Below are positions 58,915 to 64,000 of a DNA stretch of 64,000 bases, piece after piece (position 1 is the stretch's first letter; each line of letters starts with the position of its first letter). The notes beneath the pieces were generated by a model. That model made no database searches, was not told the DNA's origin, and saw only the letters and a program-made list of their open reading frames with translations. Source of the DNA: Phyto melanocephala (lineage: Eukaryota; Arthropoda; Insecta; Diptera; Rhinophoridae); assembly GCA_941918925.1 (NCBI GenBank), contig OW799236.1:16219474-16283473 (forward strand). Direction: 5' to 3'. A program made the position numbers and the translations under genes.

Positions 58915-58949
<35 letters not shown>
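58915..58949 (+). repeat. (TA)n tail after the LINE
   Basis: About 17 TA units start 15 bp after the ORF stop. RTE-type elements commonly end in short tandem repeats, so this is probably the element's 3' tail. Confidence 0.8.
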
Positions 58950-58953
<4 letters not shown>

Positions 58954-59107
58954 ATTACAGTATGTCAGCCAATGGTCAAAGTTTGACCGTTATTATATTT
59001 TAGTTATTTTTGAAACTAAGCCCTATTTTTAATGAAACTAAACTCTATTTCTCTGCAGAATATTATAAATAGTAAAAAAACGCGTTTAGGTGCATTTATT
59101 ATATAAA

Positions 59108-61528
59108 ACAAGTAAGAGCACTATATTCGGCTGTGCCGAATCTTTTATACCCACCACCAATTTTGTGTACATTTAAAGCACAATATTTATTATTTTGTTA
59201 ATCATTATGGAATAATCTCTTTATAATAAAATATGTATCACTTTCTTTGTAGAGGGTGGTTAAATTTTAAGGGCCCATGTTGAAGGTGAACTACACCTAG
59301 TCTTTAAGTTTGTTTTCTGCATTTCACTTGACATTTCTCAATCTCAAACTTACTCATTTTGATCCGTGGAAAGATACGCAAATGAGCAACGCTTTAAAGT
59401 TATTCAGGTTTTTAATAAAAATGGGCGTTCAAATCAAAATGCATTTTGTGCACTTCGTAATTCTTTTGATCAACATAATCGTTCAAATTCGTCCACATTC
59501 GGGAGAATTGTAAAAAATATTTAAATTTCTGCAAAACAGGTCTGTATAAAATGTTAGAAAATCTGTGAATGCCTTCTTAGTTCGTTGAATGGGAACTATT
59601 GCTGTTTTTTGCGATAGTGTGGCAAAAGAGCAGTCAACCTCGACTCATCATCATGCCCAATAATTGAGCATCAACATTGTCATTGAAAATTTGGACCATC
59701 AGATAGAGGAGTGGCGCCAAGGATGGGGGCGGCCATTTGGCCTATATTTTGTTAAATACATAATTGAACCATACAAATATTATCATTATAAAAAGAAATA
59801 ATAATATCCTAAATAATTTGTGTTTTATTTAAATACAACATCGGTCCTTAAATGAAATGAAATTCAATGAAAGTGTGTTAAAGTAGCTGTGTCAATAAAG
59901 TTTCTACTAATAAATACAACTTAAATATTTCAATATAGCCCTTTATTTTCCCAAAAACTTTGTCAATAGAGAAATTACATGAATTTAAGGTAAGCAGTTG
60001 TATGGGAGGTAGGCGTTAAAGTGGCCGTGTCACCTAAACTTTTTGACACAACAATAACATTGATTAGAAGGATATACACAGCAAATTTGATCATCATACC
60101 TCTAATTTTGGCGGTTTTATGAGCTTTTAAATTTCATTAACGGTAGATTACGTGAAAAGTGGGCGTTATAGTAGGCGTCTCAAAGTTGTTTTGGCGAATG
60201 AGTACAACTTAGGTGTTTCAATATAGCCCTTTATTATTCCAAAATCATTATTAATAGAGAAATTAGAGGAATTTTGAGTAAAACGTTATTTGGGAGGTGG
60301 GCGTAAAAGTGGGCGTGGAAACTCAATTTTCTAGCACAGTAATGACATTGCCTAGGGGGATATACGTAGCAAATTTTATCATTATACCTCTTATTTTGGC
60401 GGTTTTATGAGCTTTTAAATTTCATTAACGGTATATAACCTGAAAAGTGGGCATTATAGTAGGCGTGTCAAAGTTATTTTTGCGAATGAGTACAACTTAG
60501 GTGTTTCAATATAGTCCTTTATTATTCCAAAATCTTTATTAATAGAGGAATTATATGAATTTTAAGTAAAACGTTATATGGGAGGTGGGCGTAAAAGTGG
60601 GCGTGGCGCCTTAATTTTCTGGCGCAGTAATGACATTGCCTAAAAGGATATACGTAGCGAATTTGATCATCATACCTCTAATTTTGGCGGTTTTATGAGC
60701 TTTAAAATTTCATTACGGGATATAACGTGAAAAGTGGGCGTTATAGTGGGCGTGTCAAAGTTGTATTTTCGAATGAGTACAACTGAGATGTTTCAACGTA
60801 GCCCTTTATTATTCCAAAATCTACATAAATTGAGAAATTATATGAATTTTGGGTAAAACGTTATATGGGAGGTGGGCGTAAAAGTGGGCGTGGCACATTG
60901 ATTTTCCGTTACAAAAAAGCGTCTCACCAATAAGCAAAGTGTGCAAAATTTCAGAGTCGTACATCCAATTTTGTTGCTTTTATGACGTTTTTGTTTTTAA
61001 ATATACCGAAAAATACACTGTGCGGTATAAATTTTCGTACATTTTGATCGATAACTCCTCTCCTAATGCATAGATTTAGATAATTTTCGGGGAAAAATAT
61101 TGTTTTTACTCAGGAAATATATATTCGAAGTTTCATGAGTCTACGTTAATGCGTTTGGACACAATTCCATTTTATTCGATGTTTGAAGGACACGGTTTTT
61201 TCGACCTACTCTTGCTTTTCGAGCTATAACTCTCTTCCTAATATTCCGATTTAGCCCATTTTCAATACCAAACAAACCTTGTCTATAAGAAAGATTCTGG
61301 CAAAATTTGAGCCCCCTAGCTTTTTCGGTGCGACCTCTATCGTGCTTTCAACAGACGGACAGACGGACAGACGGACAGACGGACGGACATAGCTAGATCG
61401 TCATAAAATCAAACCCTGATTCAGAATATATATACTTTATGGGGTCTAAAATGGATATTTCGATGTGTTACAAACGGAATGACAAAATGAATATACCCCC
61501 ACCATTTTTTTGGTGGCGGGTATAAAAA
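59108..61528 (+). repeat. Rep-A copy 3 (longest, apparently complete)
   Basis: It begins ACAAGTAAGAGCACTATATT, with the perfect hairpin ATTCGGC-TGT-GCCGAAT, and ends 'accatttttttggtggcgggtataaaaa'. After a mariner derivative there are about four tandem units of ~287 bp (starts near 59870, 60155, 60440, 60727). Each has two GGGCGT phrases and 'tttcaatatagyccttta'. A 3' part follows with GACGGACAGACGGACAGACG and 'gatatttcgatgtgttac'. No protein frame is seen. It lies inside the piggyBac-like shell. Confidence 0.8.
59254..59850 (+). pseudogene. Mariner derivative inside Rep-A: transposase ends only
   Basis: The left end AGAGGGTGGTTAAATTTTAA follows a TA. The N-terminal frame VERYANEQRFKVIQVFNKNG, RSNQNAFCALRNSFDQHNRS, STFGRIVKNI (first helix-turn-helix) covers 59357-59520. 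After a deletion, the C-terminal KDGGGHLAYILLNT-stop lies near 59715-59760. The right terminal repeat is eroded to 'ggtccttaaat' at about 59843. The interior 'ggtctgtataaaatgttag' is shared with 52914-53396, so the two copies have one origin. Confidence 0.75.
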
Positions 61529-61599
61529 TAGTATGGCCCAAATTGGTCCTATACCTAAGATTTGTAATTTTTTTTTTTACCTGACAGCAGGGTTAAAGA

Positions 61600-63310
61600 T
61601 GTTAAAAATTGAATAGTCAATATATTAGGCCTCCCAAATTAATCCAGTTTATTAAAAAATTTAAATATTTTTATATTGTTTTTTTTGGTTTCATTTAAGT
61701 TGTCTTAAGTTAAAAATTCGAAACTGATTATACAACTATTCCACAAATTATCTTAAAAGAATATAATGATGTGGTTAAATACATTTAAACATTCATCTCA
61801 CCCACAATTACAGAAAATGTTCACATGTAACCCCCTTTTTTATTTTCTATTTTATTCGTCAAGAAAATTAAATAAAATTTTTTTAATATTTCCATATGAA
61901 TGGCTTTTACCTCTTATAAAGTTTTGTGAGTTTATTAATGCCATAAACTAACTATAAGTTTTAATATTTATTTTTTTAATTTTTGAAAATAAAGCATTTA
62001 GCAAAAAAAATAACTAAAAATAAAATAATACCACTAACAAGCTGTCAACACTCACCTCAAATAATGAACAAAACGTTGAATTCTGACGTTCGTAAACTAA
62101 ATATTTTTGCAACAAAATGCAACAAAGCTTTCATGTTACACATACTTACATATGTGTGTGTATGTACTTTTTATTGGTTTACCAATATTAATAAGGTGCA
62201 AACCATGAAAATTCTATAAGGTAAGAAAATTAAGGAACATTTTGAAGTTTTTACAATGCCAACAACATACGATATAACAAAATGAGAAAAGAAAAACAAC
62301 AATGTTGACGAGTAAGACACCAACAACAGCTGGAGTGTAATAAAAGATAGTTACTGTATTCACAAGGTGTTCTAATATGTCATATCATAATATTCTAGGA
62401 TTTCTCAATAGCTGAAAAAGAAAAACTGTAGTAGCTTTGGAAGTAAAAACTGTCCTAAAATCATACTAGTGTGTATGGTATGTTTTTTGTGCTGTCATAA
62501 CTTTTCATCGGCTAAAAATATGCTAAGCCGAGGTAGCAATAATATTTAAAAGCCACTCCTCCGATATCCTTTAACAATTTAGCAAAATCAGCGGCTTAAA
62601 TTTGATATTTCACACTCAGTTATGAAGGGTCGTTTACAACAATCATAGTTTTTTTATGTTGTTATTTTAGAACATTTGATTTTAGGACACCTTGTGAATA
62701 CAGTTATTGTATATGCAATATTATGTGTATTTGCAAGTGTATGTGTGATAATGATATTTGATATTGCATTGTTGGAATACAAAAACTACTACACAAATTA
62801 AAGCAGTTTTTTGTTTGTGGTCTCTTTTGGCATGTGTATTATATGGCTGTGAGAGGTAGAGTTTGTTTTAGCAAAGGGTGTTTTTTTCGAAGCAAATATA
62901 TTAATTTATAAAGGAATCCAGAAAATGTTAAATGCTAGAAATAAAATTAAACAAAAAGCTTCTCTATAAGACAGATAATTTCAGGGCATTAATGCTTAAA
63001 AATCAATTCGAGTATGTGACCCTTAAATGTACTCAAACATTTCTGATTTGTCGGCATATACAAGCGTTTTTTCTTGTCTTCAAAAAAGGTAATGTTATAG
63101 AGTCAAGTTGCACAAACGAAGTAGGAGGCATATTTGGTAAAAGTTATCATTATTTAAATGCAGATAGCTTCGGGCAGCTATAACACAATGTCTGAAATAA
63201 CAATGCCTTTAAACAGAAGCATGAACAAGATAGTAGTCGTGTCTCGTTATCCCCCATATTCTGACCAGCTTCGTTTTAAACGGTGAATTTTCAGAAAGGG
63301 AAGATATTTG
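61600..63310. other. AT-rich spacer, nothing recognised
   Basis: Frames at 61766-61951, 61983-62219 and 62932-63183 are unsupported. No repeat end was found. Confidence 0.5.
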
Positions 63311-63313
63311 ATG

Positions 63314-63630
63314 ATTTTTTTTAATCGGACTAAGATTGTGTATTGAATTTACAGAAACTGATCCATGATTTTCAAAATAAATTTTCAAACAATGTCCATG
63401 AATGTTTTTAATTATTATCAATTGATCAGACTGTCTTCAAAACTACCGAAAGGTCTTATATTAAAGAGTCGGATTTTTTTAATCCGACTTGGATTGTGTA
63501 TTGAATTTTCCTAAACTGAACCATGATTTCTAAAATAAATTTTCAGATGATGTAAATGCAAGTGTTAAATTACTATCAATTGATATGGCAGACTGTCCTC
63601 AAAAATACCAAAAGCTTCTCTATTAAAGAG
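63314..63630. repeat. Tandem duplication of ~158 bp
   Basis: 63314-63470 and 63471-63630 are two diverged copies of one segment; both contain 'gattgtgtattgaatttt', 'tcaattgat', 'gactgtc' and 'tattaaagagt'. The divergence suggests an old local duplication. Confidence 0.75.
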
Positions 63631-63639
63631 TTTCTCTAA

Positions 63640-64000
63640 TTTAAAAGACTTATTATCCAAAAACACAACTTTTGGAGTCAAATTTGTTTTTTCATTACAA
63701 AAAACAATAAAACAGATTTTATAAGTTTAGTGATGACAGAAAAGGGATTTAAAGAAAATATCAAAAACATTTCTTTAAAAATATCTGCAGTTTTCAAATT
63801 CATTTAACATTAGTGGGAAGCTTGTTAATCTTTCATAAAAAGGTGTTTATGGCCTTCAAACTCTTGCATTCAAATCAGTTTTGTATTTTTAACTTCAGCC
63901 TTAAAAAAGTTCTAATTTGATTCTAGTTAAGTTCATGTTCTATCCTGGTTTCATTATCATTTGGTTCTAGCTTACTTTGAGTTTAATTCCTTGTAACTTC
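63640..64000. repeat. AT-rich end, with reversed GAACT-type minisatellite
   Basis: From about 63880 the words AGTTCTAATTTGATTCTAGT, 'agttcatgttct' and 'ggttctagc' are reverse-strand versions of the GAACT minisatellite. The tract runs off the window end. Before it there is nothing. Confidence 0.5.

Larger units (their letters stand above)
56587..61592 (-). mobile_element. Second piggyBac-like element, a shell filled by later insertions
   Basis: TTAA (56583-56586) plus CCCTGCTGGCAG on the left. On the right, read inward, TTAA (61593-61596) plus CCCTGCTGTCAG; 11 of 12 bases match. A subterminal inverted pair also exists: 'aatcttaggttcgggacc' near 56755 and, reversed, 'aatcttaggtataggacc' near 61548-61565. 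A CCCTG start with TTAA fits piggyBac. Recognisable transposase scraps lie at 57000-57455 (minus). An RTE-type LINE (57638-58900) and Rep-A (59108-61528) account for most of the 5-kb interior, so the original element was roughly 1 kb or was already deleted. Confidence 0.7.

Overview
This window looks like transposon-dominated intergenic or intronic DNA from a higher (brachyceran) fly. A calyptrate such as a blow fly or house-fly relative is plausible, but that is an inference. The reasons are the strong AT bias, the absence of long reading frames, and dense relics of families typical of fly genomes: mariner/Tc1, piggyBac, hAT, pogo, jockey/I/RTE-type LINEs, a Penelope-like repeat and a tRNA-derived SINE. 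I found no convincing host protein-coding exon, no free-standing tRNA or rRNA gene and no CRISPR. Every stretch of readable protein I could recognise belongs to a mobile element and is broken by stops, frameshifts or deletions.

Layout. 0-9 kb: GAACT-type minisatellite carrying a palindromic MITE, an old dispersed repeat (here called Rep-C), a pogo-type 5' end, and a relic of an unusual transposon protein (7552-8042) abutting a Rep-A fragment that is itself split by a SINE with a 13-bp target duplication. 9-17 kb: a TA-flanked mariner-like element with a reversed piece of a second mariner and a SINE inside it, then several LINE relics and a second unclassified transposon protein relic (15.25-16.05 kb, minus). 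17.7-24 kb: a 44-unit TAG microsatellite, a piggyBac element with TTAA duplications (19631-21331), and a 29-bp tandem array split by an insertion. 25-34 kb: a Rep-A copy holding a mariner, a Rep-C copy split by a 1,050-bp hAT-like element, and a 405-bp-arm inverted repeat (31473-32390). 36-47 kb: LINE 3' relics, two Rep-B copies, SINE and MITE copies, a mariner deletion derivative. 51-62 kb: a second mariner deletion derivative, two large Rep-A copies each with a mariner at the same internal point, and a second TTAA-flanked piggyBac shell (56587-61592) filled by an RTE-type LINE and a Rep-A copy.

Most notable object. The inverted repeat at 31473-32390 carries, in each arm, a sequence that folds as a type I hammerhead ribozyme: stem I GAGTG/CACTC, core CTGATGA, stem II, GAAA, then a short palindromic stem III and a UUC cleavage site. 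Hammerheads with minimal stem III are a known signature of Penelope-like retroelement terminal repeats, and such terminal repeats can be inverted. I therefore read it as a Penelope-like foldback unit. If transcribed across both arms it would also make a long double-stranded hairpin. One departure from the canonical motif, an extra U before stem II, is stated in the entries.

Rep-A, Rep-B and Rep-C are names used only here for three dispersed repeat families recognised by comparing parts of the window. All similarity statements come from reading by eye; no alignment or database search was run, and element ends are approximate unless a target duplication is given.
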